A stretch of DNA of 64,000 nucleotides from VXMO01 sp034422835 (GTDB lineage Bacteria > Chloroflexota > Dehalococcoidia > UBA6926), in contig DAOUJJ010000003.1 of assembly GCA_034422835.1 (NCBI GenBank), positions 1-64,000 on the forward strand, in the 5' to 3' direction. Positions within the stretch are counted from its first letter, which is position 1. Every line of letters begins with the position of its first letter. Positions 44,310 to 52,388 of the stretch are shown here, piece after piece. The notes beneath the pieces were generated by a model that saw only the letters and a program-made list of their open reading frames with translations, ran no database searches and had not been told where the DNA came from. A program made the translations under genes and the position numbers.

Positions 44310-44327
44310 AACGTGACAAACGTGACA
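44310..44327 (+). repeat. Perfect tandem 9-bp repeat upstream of the unknown basic protein
   Basis: AACGTGACA occurs twice in direct succession, 16 bases before the GTG start at 44343. A third partial copy, AAGTGACA, covers the start itself. The arrangement resembles an operator with same-face half-sites. A small hairpin, CACTGA/TCAGTG, lies just before it. Confidence 0.5.
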
Positions 44328-44342
44328 GGGGAGTGAAAGAAA

Positions 44343-45242
44343 GTGACAGGGCTACTTGGAGAGAATTCCCTGGGGATATCTCTCGATAACAGAACCTCCG
44401 TTATTGTCGCTCTCGCGACGGCTGCGGCAGTTCGTGATGAAGCGGCGATCAGACAGGCTGTGTCCGATGCGCTGGCGGATGGCATCAGCAACAATGAAAT
44501 CCTCGACATCATGACTGTGGCGGCGCGGATACAGCAGAGCATCAACCTCAACAACATCCTCCAGGGAATGCAGGGCGTTCCCGCCGCGGCCTCTGCCGGA
44601 GCAGGCGCCGGAGTTCCTCGCCGCAGGCGTGGACGCCCCCCGGGACGCAGATCAGCAAGGTCTCAAGCCGAGGCCCCGACACCTGAAACCACGCCTGAGC
44701 CTTCGGCCGATGCAGAAGACATCCCGGCTGCTTTCTCCTCACGAGAAGATTTCTGGGACCAACTCATTGCCAGTTTCCAGGCAAGGATGCCGGACGCCCG
44801 CCTCTCCCGCACAGCCGGGCCGCGTGAGCGGATTGTTCGCATGGGCCGGGGCAAGATCGGCCTCAATTGGGCTTTCCGACGACAGGGGCGTTTCGCGGTC
44901 CAGATCATCCTTAATAACGAGTCCGTCCAAGACCCGGATCTTGAGGGGATACGGCAGACCGTCGCCGACTATACGGGCGAGACGGTTGAACTCGAGGGCA
45001 GGGGGGCAAACCACTCCACCATCGCCATCTATGGCCCCGAGCGAGAGCGCGAGATGACCCAGTCCTCCGTGGATTGGGGCGCAGTCACGATGGGACGCAT
45101 CTACGAGGTGTTGCGGAGTATTGAAGGTCGCCGCCGCCGCCGTGGACGCCGCCGCCGTCGTCCCGAAGAGGGCACGGTCGAGTCGCAGTTGCTCGAAAGA
45201 CTCAGCATCTACGTGGCTCGCGGGTCCTCATCAGCGGAATAG
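44343..45242 (+). CDS. Unknown protein with a CMD-like helical N-terminus and basic linkers
   Basis: 299 residues from GTG 44343, with GGGGAG about 10 bases upstream. Residues about 10-70 ('NRTSVIVALATAAAVRDE', 'GISNNEILDIMTVAA') resemble the helical repeat of carboxymuconolactone decarboxylase/AhpD proteins but lack its cysteines. A Pro/Arg-rich 'RRRRGRPPGRR' linker resembles an AT-hook. The domain at about 130-235 ('FWDQLIASFQARMPDARLS', 'GLNWAFRRQGRFAVQIIL') is DUF4268-like. A second Arg stretch (255-270) precedes the C-terminus. I infer nucleic-acid binding from the charge pattern. No known function. Confidence 0.6.
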   Translation: MTGLLGENSLGISLDNRTSVIVALATAAAVRDEAAIRQAVSDALADGISNNEILDIMTVAARIQQSINLNNILQGMQGVPAAASAGAGAGVPRRRRGRPPGRRSARSQAEAPTPETTPEPSADAEDIPAAFSSREDFWDQLIASFQARMPDARLSRTAGPRERIVRMGRGKIGLNWAFRRQGRFAVQIILNNESVQDPDLEGIRQTVADYTGETVELEGRGANHSTIAIYGPEREREMTQSSVDWGAVTMGRIYEVLRSIEGRRRRRGRRRRRPEEGTVESQLLERLSIYVARGSSSAE

Positions 45243-45297
45243 AATCATCCAAGGGCGCGAAGGCCGGCAGATGCTTTCGTCGGCCCCATAAGATGCC

Positions 45298-45888
45298 GTG
45301 AGCCGTCTGTCCTTTCTCACGAATGTCGTTGAGAGGATGCGCTCGCCCATCGTCCGTGTTCTTGCCGCAGTCGGTGTTCGTCCTAACCACCTGACTGTCC
45401 TCGGCGCTCTTATCGCTGTGGGCGCAGGGTATCTTACGGGTCAGGGCGCGCTGCTGCCTGCCGGCCTTGTATTCCTCGCGGGAAGCCTCATGGACGGCCT
45501 GGATGGTGCGCTCGCGCGCCACACGGATTCGGTGTCCCGCACCGGCGCTTTCCTCGATTCCGTTCTGGACAGGGTAGGAGAAGCGGCGCTCCTCATCGGA
45601 CTGAGCTTCTACTTTGCGGGAGAAGATGACGCTCTCGCAGTCGTGGCAACCGCAGTCGCGCTCGCTCTCTCAATGCTGGTGAGCTATGCGAGAGCGCGGG
45701 CGGAGAGTCTGGGCCTGAATCGCGGCGGCATCATCCCTGCCCCGCGCCCGGCCCGTGTCGCTATCCTGGCCGCCGGGCTGGTCATTGCTCAGCCTCTAAT
45801 CGCCGTTATTGCCGTCGTCGCGCTTACCGCTGTCAGCGCGCTCCAACGAATCATTGCAGGAATGGGTGGTAGTGAAGGGAATGAGTAA
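45298..45888 (+). CDS. CDP-alcohol phosphatidyltransferase, possible phosphatidylinositol-phosphate synthase
   Basis: 196 residues starting at GTG 45298. The signature D-x2-D-G-x2-A-R-x8-G-x3-D-x3-D is complete in 'DGLDGALARH' followed by 'GAFLDSVLD'. About six membrane helices follow the family pattern. Such enzymes join CDP-diacylglycerol to glycerol-phosphate or, in actinobacteria, inositol-phosphate. Because the window also encodes Ino1 and a PimA-like transferase, an inositol-phosphate acceptor is attractive, but a PgsA role is equally possible from sequence alone. It follows the unknown basic protein by 55 bp. Confidence 0.85.
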   Translation: MSRLSFLTNVVERMRSPIVRVLAAVGVRPNHLTVLGALIAVGAGYLTGQGALLPAGLVFLAGSLMDGLDGALARHTDSVSRTGAFLDSVLDRVGEAALLIGLSFYFAGEDDALAVVATAVALALSMLVSYARARAESLGLNRGGIIPAPRPARVAILAAGLVIAQPLIAVIAVVALTAVSALQRIIAGMGGSEGNE

Positions 45889-45906
45889 CCGCGGAGCGCC
45901 CTAAAG

Positions 45907-46557
45907 CTACGCCGGGTCGATCGTCAGGGTTTCGTAGAAGAACAGAATCGGCCCCGTCCACGCGCTGTACAGCGACGAGGGCCCGGAGGAAACGATCATG
46001 AATGCCTCGCGATCGTCGCCCTCCCCGCGAAAGACAACGAGCGTCTCTCCTGTCGATTCAGCCTCCTCAGATCGAGAAACCCAATTCGCGTGATACGCCG
46101 GCGTGCCGTCCTCCAGGGTCGTTTCCGTCTCCTGCACAATCTCAAGGCTGGGCTGCAGCTGTTGGAAGAACCTCATGCGGGCGCTCCCGTACGACATGAA
46201 GTCGATCTGCGGCGGCGGCAAGTCCCTCTCAACGTCCATGGTGACGGTTTGTTCCGGCGACACGAGAGAAACGACGATTCCCTCGGTGTCGGGAGGATCA
46301 CTGATTGACCAGTCATCCGGGTGACAGAAGCCCAGCCCAAGCTCGTTGTCACGATATTCGACCGCTACGGTGCCGGGTATCAGGAACGGATTCTGAGCCC
46401 CTTCCGATTCGCCGGCACAGTTACTCGCAGTCGGTGTTTCAGTTTCTCCGGGCTCGCCAGAGCAAGCACTAATCAGCATGGCTGCCACCAAAACTCCACA
46501 GATCGCGATGAGCTTGATGAGCGAGCCGATGGCGCCTCTTGCTGATGTCGACATCAC
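45907..46557 (-). CDS. Lipoprotein of unknown function, PsbP-like pattern
   Basis: 216 residues. The signal sequence ends in a lipobox 'MLISAC' near residue 32. The mature protein opens with an acidic Thr/Glu stretch. It contains 'LGLGFCHPDDWSISDP', a PsbP/Mog1-like opening, followed by 'QTVTMDVERD' and a final 'YETLTIDP' strand. Proteins of this build are often surface or periplasmic and of unknown role. It lies 3 bp from prfB on the same strand, downstream of it, so it could share that transcript. Confidence 0.65.
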   Translation of the reverse strand: MMSTSARGAIGSLIKLIAICGVLVAAMLISACSGEPGETETPTASNCAGESEGAQNPFLIPGTVAVEYRDNELGLGFCHPDDWSISDPPDTEGIVVSLVSPEQTVTMDVERDLPPPQIDFMSYGSARMRFFQQLQPSLEIVQETETTLEDGTPAYHANWVSRSEEAESTGETLVVFRGEGDDREAFMIVSSGPSSLYSAWTGPILFFYETLTIDPA

Positions 46558-46560
46558 TCG

Positions 46561-47665
46561 CTAGCCTGCCGCCCCGACAGCCCCGCGCAAGTATGTGATC
46601 AGGAACGGATCCAACTCTCCGGCCAACACGGCGTCAGGGTCTGACTCCTCATGCCCCGTGCGGTGATCCTTGACCATCTTGTATGGGTGGAGGACGTAGG
46701 TGCGGATCTGGTTGCCCCACTCCGGCGCGACAAACTCGCCACGCAGCCGCATCTCCTCCTCGCGCCGCTTCGCCATTTCCCTCTCCACCAGCCGCGCCAT
46801 CAGGATCCGCATCGCGATCTCTCGATTCCGTCCCTGCGAGCGCTCGTTCTGAACGCTGACCACAAGCCCGGTCGGGATATGTGTCAGCCTCACTGCCGTC
46901 TCGTTCTTCTGCACGTTCTGCCCGCCCGCGCCGCTGCTGCGAAACGTGTCAACCCGCAGGTCCTCCGGGCTGATCGACACGTCAACGGCGTCATCGACTA
47001 TGGGCAGCACCTCTACCAGCGCGAATGACGTATGCCGCTGGTGTTGGTTGTCGAAAGGCGAGAGGCGAATCAACCGATGCACTCCCGCCTCCCCTTTCAG
47101 GTACCCGTACACGTTCGGCCCGTCAATCTCCAGGTCCGCTCGCTTGATGCCCGCCTCATCGCCGTCCATCCAGTCGAGAATCCTTGCCTTGTGTCCGTGA
47201 GACTCACCCCACCGACGAAACATATTCACCAGCATCTGCGCCCAGTCTTGCGAATCGACACCGCCCGCTCCGGCCTGGAATGACACGATGGCCGCTCGCC
47301 CGTCATGCGGCCCGCTCAACATCGCCTGCGCCTCAAGCTGCTCAAGCGACTGCATAACCTCGCTGAGTTCCGTCTGAAGCTCAGTTTCCAGGCCGGACTC
47401 GTCCTCCGCCATCGCCATGTCGGCGAGTTCAAGCAGGCCGCGCGTGCGGCGGTCAATGGATTGCCAGGTTTCGATTTCGTTGCGCAGCGTAGAGGCCTCC
47501 CTCAGGACGCTCTGCGCGCGCTGTGAATCGTCCCAGAAGTCAGGCTTGGCCGATTCTGTGTCCAACTCCGCGACACGTTTTTCTTTCGAGGGCAGATCAA
47601 AGACGCTCCAGATACGTGGAGACCCGATCAAGAAGTGTCTGCGCCTCGTTCCTGAGTTCAAGCAT
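46561..47665 (-). CDS. prfB: Peptide chain release factor 2, with programmed +1 frameshift
   Basis: Translation starts at ATG 47665 (MLELRNEAQTLL...) and meets an in-frame TGA at 47599-47597 after 22 codons. The slip site reads CTT-TGA-T, with GGAG 3 bases upstream of CTT, the classical RF2 autoregulatory +1 site. Skipping one T leads into DLPSKEKRVAEL and a 345-residue frame (46561-47598), about 367 residues in total. The stop-codon recognition tripeptide SPF ('RLSPFDNQHQ') and the catalytic 'GAGGQNVQK' are present. RF2 releases peptides at UGA and UAA. When RF2 is scarce, slow decoding of the UGA favours the frameshift. Confidence 0.93.
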
Positions 47666-47708
47666 GTGTTAGAGACTCCGTGCAATATGCGTGCAGTTGC
47701 TACTTATT

Positions 47709-48389
47709 TTACAGGAGAGATTCTCCGGCGGCGGCTCGATGCGCCAATCGTGTTGGGACGGGCACACGATAGCGCGGAGAACAGGCCAGCGCCCATCTCA
47801 CGGACGACTCAAGATCGATGTTGTTCCCCGGCGAAACATAGATTGGCCTCACGCCCGCGCGCGTCCGTACAACCGCCCCAATAGTGTCTCCTCCGTGCTC
47901 CAGGGGAGTCCACGCCCCCTTTGATTCTTGAGGCTGCTGATGTGTGCCGACAAGCCGCGACTTTGCGCACCCGATGGTCGGCACGTCGATGGCCAAACCC
48001 AGGTGGCACGCAATCCCGAATCGACGCGGATGCGCCGTCCCCTGTCCGTCAACAAGAATCACGTCAGGCGTCGTGCGCAGCCCCGCCAAGGCGTCAAGGA
48101 GGATCGGCGCCTCTCTGAAAGACAACAGCCCCGGCACGTACGGGAAATCTGCTATCCCCTCCGACGTTGAGACATCCACCACCTCAAGTGACGGCCATGC
48201 CACCACGACCGCCGCCCCGCGAACGCGTCCGGACTCCGTGTCAGGCGGGGAGAGGTCCACGCCTGCAATCGTCTGTACTGCGCTCTCCGGCAAGCTCTGA
48301 TTCAACCGCAGTTGCCCGGCCAGGTCTCGCTGGAGCGCCACCGCCGCTGTCGGAGAGATATCCCACTCATGCAATTGGCGAACATGCAT
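47709..48389 (-). CDS. nfi: Endonuclease V
   Basis: 226 residues from ATG 48389; a longer upstream frame would run into the tRNA-Pro gene. 'TIAGVDLSPPD' carries the first catalytic Asp, 'YVPGLLSFREAPILLDAL' the Glu, and 'VILVDGQGTAHPRRFGIACHLG' type block the second Asp (partial motif quoted). 'TIGCAKSRLVG' is another family block. It cleaves DNA or RNA near deoxyinosine or inosine. It stands 44 bp downstream of nothing else on its strand, between prfB and the tRNA, with prfB following it. Confidence 0.9.
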   Translation of the reverse strand: MHVRQLHEWDISPTAAVALQRDLAGQLRLNQSLPESAVQTIAGVDLSPPDTESGRVRGAAVVVAWPSLEVVDVSTSEGIADFPYVPGLLSFREAPILLDALAGLRTTPDVILVDGQGTAHPRRFGIACHLGLAIDVPTIGCAKSRLVGTHQQPQESKGAWTPLEHGGDTIGAVVRTRAGVRPIYVSPGNNIDLESSVRWALACSPRYRVPVPTRLAHRAAAGESLL

Positions 48390-48418
48390 GACATCATCGT
48401 ACGTCCTCTCCGTGTCGC

Positions 48419-48448
48419 TTGCGTCGGCACGCGCTCCGCGAGTATCAT
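48419..48448 (+). promoter_or_regulatory. Promoter for tRNA-Pro
   Basis: TTGCGT (48419-48424) and TATCAT (48443-48448) are 18 bases apart. The implied start is about 8 bases before the tRNA 5' end, a typical tRNA promoter distance. Confidence 0.5.
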
Positions 48449-48462
48449 GCGCAAACGTCGGT

Positions 48463-48539
48463 CGGGGTGTGGCGCAGCCCGGAAGCGCACCTGCATGGGG
48501 TGCAGGGGGCCCCCGGTTCAAATCCGGGCACCCCGACCA
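48463..48539 (+). tRNA. tRNA-Pro (anticodon GGG)
   Basis: 77 bases with an encoded CCA. The acceptor stem is CGGGGTG/CACCCCG, the anticodon stem CCTGC/GCAGG with loop ATGGGGT gives GGG, and the T-arm CCCGG/CCGGG encloses TTCAAAT. The C1-G72 pair at the acceptor end is typical of bacterial tRNA-Pro. Confidence 0.95.
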
Positions 48540-48583
48540 TTGAATCGTCTAGCAAAGCCGATGACCCACGCTAAGGATCAACA

Positions 48584-48991
48584 ATGGATGTTGCTTTTGC
48601 CTTTATCTGTGATTACGCCGAGAACTCGTCAAAGCTGACCGCCGTCGGCATCGGCTTTGACACGATCTACGCCCAGGAAGTCCCTCTGAGTCATCCGACC
48701 TTCTTCGTTGTGGCCGCGTTTCGGTTCAAGGCCGTGGAGGCGGGATCAAAGACCGTCGAAGTTCATATCGTCGATGCTGATGGCGGCGATGTTGTCCCGG
48801 CTCTCAGGACGCAGGTGGAAATTGTCCGGCCGCAGCCCGGCTACACTCATCGGACTCACCGGATCGCTCTCGGTTTACACGGCGTCACGTTCCCTGCCTA
48901 CGGCGACTATGAAGTCTCCTGGCTCATCGACGGCCATGAGTCGGCCGTGATCCCACTCAAGATTGCACCGCCTCCCAAACAACCGTCGTAA
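48584..48991 (+). CDS. DUF6941 family protein
   Basis: 135 residues starting at ATG 48584. 'AFICDYAENSSKLTAVGIGFDTIYA' is the recognised opening of this family (partial: AFICDYAENSSKLTAVGIG). A beta-sandwich pattern follows, with 'VEVHIVDADGGDVVP' and a C-terminal 'YEVSWLIDGHES' strand pair. These small cytoplasmic proteins are widespread in Chloroflexota and have no known activity. It stands alone after tRNA-Pro. No ribosome site stronger than AAGGATCAACA is seen before the start. Confidence 0.75.
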   Translation: MDVAFAFICDYAENSSKLTAVGIGFDTIYAQEVPLSHPTFFVVAAFRFKAVEAGSKTVEVHIVDADGGDVVPALRTQVEIVRPQPGYTHRTHRIALGLHGVTFPAYGDYEVSWLIDGHESAVIPLKIAPPPKQPS

Positions 48992-49026
48992 TGCAGAACG
49001 ATGCGTCATTATGGTCTCTGTACGGT

Positions 49027-49098
49027 CATTTTGAGTGCAGAGGAGAATCTCAGAATCCCCTTGGCTTGCCTGTCATTCCCGCGTAAGCGGGAATCCAG
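49027..49098. repeat. Two dispersed repeats in the 49000-49100 gap
   Basis: An ATTTTGAGTGCAGAGGAGAA element (49028-49047) and the palindrome CATTCCCGCGTAAGCGGGAA (49074-49093) lie in tandem. Both belong to the families also found at 62940-63176. Confidence 0.65.
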
Positions 49099-49144
49099 TG
49101 CGACTCTAAAGTTGGTCGCTCGCCGAACCAAAATGATTGTGGTT

Positions 49145-49411
49145 CTAGCTTTGGTCGGCGCAGTATTCTTCCAGCAGATGCCGGAGGCCATCTAGGTAAC
49201 GCCGAACTCTAGGCGACATGTCGAATCCGAAGTCGTCAAAATAATCCAAAGCCTCTGGATTTGACAGGATGTAAAGTCCTTGGTCGCAAATGCTCTGATG
49301 CGTCGGCAGTTTCATTGCCTTCGTATACCAACCCCTGACTCTGCCATCGTGTCCACCATAGAATCGGCCTTGAGTCAATTCGCCACATCCACACATACAT
49401 TCCCGCGCCAC
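49145..49411 (-). CDS. Small protein with a CxCGC...GHD zinc-knuckle-like motif
   Basis: 88 residues from GTG 49411, chosen because a perfect AGGAGG lies 6 bases upstream. The N-terminal 'CMCGCGELTQGRFYGGHD' matches a zinc-binding pattern recurring in small phage and actinobacterial proteins (C-x-C-G-C then F-x2-GHD). The rest is helical and ends 'LLEEYCADQS'. The start follows the stop of the upstream membrane-protein gene by one base, so it is translationally linked to it. Function unknown. Confidence 0.6.
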   Translation of the reverse strand: MARECMCGCGELTQGRFYGGHDGRVRGWYTKAMKLPTHQSICDQGLYILSNPEALDYFDDFGFDMSPRVRRYLDGLRHLLEEYCADQS

Positions 49412-49412
49412 G

Positions 49413-50015
49413 TCATCCCTCCTGATTTGCTTCGCATTGAGTGATTCTCGCGTTAATGTCGCGAATGTGGATGGGGATACTAGTTCCAGCCCCAAAGGAA
49501 CTAGCGAGTTGAAGTAGAGTCATATCGTGTGCTTCCTCGACCGTGAGCACACCCTCCATCGTGTAAGTCCTCATCCTTGTTCTGTATTCGAGTAGAACGT
49601 CAGCACAAGTCTGAGATTGCATGTAGGCCTCGGCAAGGGCATCTCTATTTGTTTCCAATTGAGCGGAGGCTGTAGCAGCACTTATTGCTTGAATAGTCGC
49701 GGCTGCTCGCGCAACTATTGTTGGATAAGCAGTGGCTGCTGCAACCGCAGTCGCAGTCTCGTCAGCGCTGGAGAGGGATGCCTGCCTAGCGACATTCGTC
49801 CCACGTATATTGGCGGTCGCGGTTCCCCATGCTGCTACTTGAGTCGCATCCGCCTCTTCTTCGGGAGTCATAGGCAGTTGGGAGTCAAGTTCACCGAGAA
49901 ATACCCCAAGAAGCCACAGAACTAGAAACCCGATTCCTATGTAGATTAGCCAACGACGTATGCGGCTCCCACCGCTGGGAGGTTCTCCTGTTGGCTCTGT
50001 GGTTCGTGCGTTCAT
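49413..50015 (-). CDS. Membrane-anchored Ala/Thr-rich coiled-coil protein
   Basis: 200 residues. A polar N-terminus (1-20) precedes one membrane helix (about 21-43, 'WLIYIGIGFLVLWLLGVFLG'). The next 90 residues are Ala/Thr-rich ('ATATAVAAATAYPTIVARAAA' type, partial) and likely form a long helix or coiled coil. A C-terminal domain contains two Cys (in TCADV and TQCEAN). No family is recognised. It is coupled to the small zinc-knuckle gene downstream. The base composition is visibly less GC-rich than flanking genes, a possible sign of transfer. Confidence 0.6.
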   Translation of the reverse strand: MNARTTEPTGEPPSGGSRIRRWLIYIGIGFLVLWLLGVFLGELDSQLPMTPEEEADATQVAAWGTATANIRGTNVARQASLSSADETATAVAAATAYPTIVARAAATIQAISAATASAQLETNRDALAEAYMQSQTCADVLLEYRTRMRTYTMEGVLTVEEAHDMTLLQLASSFGAGTSIPIHIRDINARITQCEANQEG

Positions 50016-50090
50016 TGTGCGTGACCACCAATATTCGTTGGCTCATCGAATGATCGCCGAAGGAAAAGATCCCTGAAGCCTCCAACATAA

Positions 50091-50111
50091 ACGCCGCCCA
50101 TCGGACGGCGT
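50091..50111 (-). terminator. Hairpin downstream of the HAD-like gene
   Basis: ACGCCG and CGGCGT pair across a 9-base loop, 22 bp beyond the stop of the minus-strand gene ending at 50133. The following TTTATGTT is a weak U-tract, so termination is plausible but not strong. Confidence 0.4.
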
Positions 50112-50132
50112 ATCGTTCTCTATGTTCAGGAG

Positions 50133-50513
50133 CTATGACGAAATGGGGATCTGTTCGTGGTTGTTCATGTCGAACTCAAGCCATGGCTGCTCGGCGGCCT
50201 CATGCGCCCACCAGAAACCGAAATCGTTGTCCTTTGCCGCGAGGTAATCCGTGTCCCGATCCCCCATGTGATAGTAGGCGTCCGCCGGGTTTTCCCGCTT
50301 TACCTTGCCGAGCTGGTGCTTGGCGGAAACAAACGCGGGCGTTAGCTCCATGTCTTCCCAAATCTTGCGCTGCACGCTCAGAGGCTTGTCTGAACAACTG
50401 CCAATGATAAAACCCACTTCGTGTGCCTTGCGGACCATCTCTGTTGTGACTCCGCCGGGCGGGTCCCCAAGCTCAAGGGTTCCGTCAATGTCAAAGCTCA
50501 GAAGTATCGCCAT
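50133..50513 (-). CDS. Small HAD-superfamily hydrolase-like protein
   Basis: 126 residues from ATG 50513 (GGAGTG 7 bases upstream). 'LLSFDIDGTLELGDPPGG' is HAD motif I with both Asp. 'IIGSCSDKPLSVQ' is in the motif II position, and 'MGDRDTDYLAAK' is motif IV. It lacks a cap domain and is about half normal HAD length. A phosphatase role is possible; substrate unknown. It lies beyond the terminator of the thiolase operon. Confidence 0.75.
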   Translation of the reverse strand: MAILLSFDIDGTLELGDPPGGVTTEMVRKAHEVGFIIGSCSDKPLSVQRKIWEDMELTPAFVSAKHQLGKVKRENPADAYYHMGDRDTDYLAAKDNDFGFWWAHEAAEQPWLEFDMNNHEQIPISS

Positions 50514-50545
50514 ACTTTCCACTCCATGTGACTCCTGTTAGTAAG

Positions 50546-50577
50546 GCAACTCCCTGCCGGTGCCGGCAGGGAGTTGC
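50546..50577 (-). terminator. Strong hairpin after the first thiolase-like gene
   Basis: GCAACTCCCTGCCGG (50546-50560) pairs perfectly with CCGGCAGGGAGTTGC (50563-50577). It lies 30 bp past the stop of the minus-strand gene ending at 50608. The U-tract is poor. Confidence 0.6.
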
Positions 50578-50607
50578 GTCTTGACTCCCGTATTATGACA
50601 GAAGTTT

Positions 50608-51897
50608 TTAGTCGGGTGAAGTGGCCATCGCAACGGTGCCGGCCGTGATTGGCAGCACCCCGTGCGTGACCGCAACCTCCGCCTTCGTTGTCACCTGCCG
50701 CTCGCCTGCGCGGCCCTGCAGCTGCTCAAGCGGATCGGTGATGAACACGGTGCGCATGCGACCGGTGCCCATGTTGCCGCCACCAGAGTTCAGCGGGTTC
50801 GGGCCCTTGAGGCTGATGTCACCGGCGTAGAAGTCGTGCGCCTCACCGCGCTTGACGCCGCGCCAGCCGAACGCCTCGATGTAGTACTGCGTGAACACCG
50901 CGAAGCCGTCGTATGGCGCGAAGATGTCAATGTCCTCGGGCTTGAGGCCGGAGCCATTGTAGGATCGCTGCGCCTGGATGTCCGTCCACTCCTCGGTGTC
51001 GTCGATGGTCTGCACGAGGCTGCGCGGAGTGAACTGGCTCTGCGTGTGGTCAAGGATGTAAACCGGCTTCTGGTTCATGTCCTTGGCCTTGTCAGCCGTC
51101 GTCATGATGTAGGCGGACGCGAAGAGAACCGGGCGGTCGCAGTCGAAGATGCTCAGGTCGCGAGCAATCATGCGGCCGTTGAGGTAGTCCTCTGTGGTGA
51201 ACTCGCCGGGCTCATGATTGGAGTAGTAGCTGTATTCCCAGAGGAGGCCGTTCTTGCGCTCCTGCACCACGAACGGCGCCATGCGGTCATGGTTGGTGCC
51301 GTACTTCTCGCAGTACTGGTTGAACGTGAACCCCTGTCCGGAGAGTCCCCAGCCCCACGTGTTCGGCCACACGGCGGGGCCGCGCGCCTCGTTGGAGGGA
51401 TCCTGGTGGTAGCGTCCGGGCAGGTTGCCGTTGGGATACATGACCACCACGGTCTCCGCGCGGCCGTCATAGATGGCCTGGGCGGCCTGGCCGATCAGGT
51501 TCCAGATCGGGTCGCCGTGGTTGTTGATGTAGCGAAGGTTCTTGAAACCCATCTGCCTCTGAATCCACTGGCCCGTGACGTGCGTCAGGCCATCCTCGGA
51601 GTCATAGGGCGGATCAAAGTAGGGCCGGGGGCCCCAGACGTCGCTCAAGGGAGCGCCGTTGCCCTGACCGCCTGCGGAGCCGATGATGCCGTCGACGTCA
51701 TCCATGGTGATGCCGGCGTCTTCAAGGGCGTTTTGAACTGCAATCATCATGTAGGCGCCGAGGGACTTCTCCAGCGTCTCACCGTCCCAGCGGCGGTCGA
51801 CGGGGGAGTGCCCACGAGCCATGAGCGCAACCTTGCCGCGTCCGGGCCAAATGCCGACGGGGTCATGGTTCCGCTCCCAATTGACTTCACGTGCCAT
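50608..51897 (-). CDS. Thiolase-fold acetyl-CoA acetyltransferase-like protein, copy 1
   Basis: 429 residues from ATG 51897 (AAGGAA upstream); the longer frame overlaps the DUF35 gene. The overall order matches SCP-x/lipid-transfer-type thiolases: 'AVQNALEDAGITMDDVDGIIG', 'RAETVVVMYPNG', 'FAPYDGFAVFTQYYIEAFGW' and 'NSGGGNMGTGRM'. The nucleophile Cys expected near residue 90 and the GHP histidine motif are not visible. Such proteins pair with DUF35 OB-fold partners, as in steroid side-chain aldolases, and may act as aldolase or lyase rather than thiolase. Its gene follows the DUF35 gene by about 60 bp on the same strand. A near-identical pair lies at 54946-56709. Confidence 0.83.
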   Translation of the reverse strand: MAREVNWERNHDPVGIWPGRGKVALMARGHSPVDRRWDGETLEKSLGAYMMIAVQNALEDAGITMDDVDGIIGSAGGQGNGAPLSDVWGPRPYFDPPYDSEDGLTHVTGQWIQRQMGFKNLRYINNHGDPIWNLIGQAAQAIYDGRAETVVVMYPNGNLPGRYHQDPSNEARGPAVWPNTWGWGLSGQGFTFNQYCEKYGTNHDRMAPFVVQERKNGLLWEYSYYSNHEPGEFTTEDYLNGRMIARDLSIFDCDRPVLFASAYIMTTADKAKDMNQKPVYILDHTQSQFTPRSLVQTIDDTEEWTDIQAQRSYNGSGLKPEDIDIFAPYDGFAVFTQYYIEAFGWRGVKRGEAHDFYAGDISLKGPNPLNSGGGNMGTGRMRTVFITDPLEQLQGRAGERQVTTKAEVAVTHGVLPITAGTVAMATSPD

Positions 51898-51956
51898 CTT
51901 GTCTGTTCCTTTCTGACTGATGTGCTTCGCGTGTCTGCTTTGAAAGCTGCTCAGCT

Positions 51957-52388
51957 CTACTTGACGATCTTCCACTCCGGGATCATGCGCCCCGGCGCGG
52001 CCTCAACGAACTGCACCTCGCAGGTTGCGCCGATGGGAATATCAGGCTCATCCGAGAGGTTGGTGCCGAAGTCGTCGATGAGATTCGTATGGAAGTTGAT
52101 CACCGGGTCCTCTTCAAGCGCCACGATGACGTTGAGGAACGGTTGCAGCGGATGCCACTGAACAAGACGGGAGTCATACGTGATGGAGTAGCCGACGATC
52201 TTGGCGCGACCACTGGTCTCCTGCCAAGTCATGTGGAAATCAAAGCCGCAATCGCGGCAGGTGGGCTCCGGCGGATACTGCCGTCGGTCACAAATCGAAC
52301 AATACTGGACAATCAGCTTGCCCTCGTTGCATGCGTCCCAAAACGGCTGACTCACCGGATCAGGGACAGGAACAATCGGTCGTGCCAT
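51957..52388 (-). CDS. Zn-ribbon / OB-fold DUF35 protein, copy 1
   Basis: 143 residues from ATG 52388, preceded by GGGGAG. An N-terminal rubredoxin-like zinc ribbon has two Cys pairs, 'CSICDRRQYPPEPTCRDCGF', and an OB-fold follows ('GRAKIVGYSITYD', 'LNVIVALEEDP'). DUF35 proteins partner thiolase-fold enzymes in steroid and fatty-acid degradation and help shape the active site. It is directly upstream of the thiolase-like gene. It differs from copy 2 at only three residues, but the DNA differs at many silent sites. Confidence 0.9.
   Translation of the reverse strand: MARPIVPVPDPVSQPFWDACNEGKLIVQYCSICDRRQYPPEPTCRDCGFDFHMTWQETSGRAKIVGYSITYDSRLVQWHPLQPFLNVIVALEEDPVINFHTNLIDDFGTNLSDEPDIPIGATCEVQFVEAAPGRMIPEWKIVK

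Noticed and set aside
48390..48521. A longer endonuclease V start at 48521
   Set aside because: It would read through the tRNA-Pro gene; homology begins after ATG 48389.
50662..52161. A 499-codon plus-strand frame opposite the thiolase-like gene
   Set aside because: A similar mirror frame appears opposite the paralogue at 54907-55680 and 55744-56901, as expected from homologous DNA; the thiolase frame is the real one.
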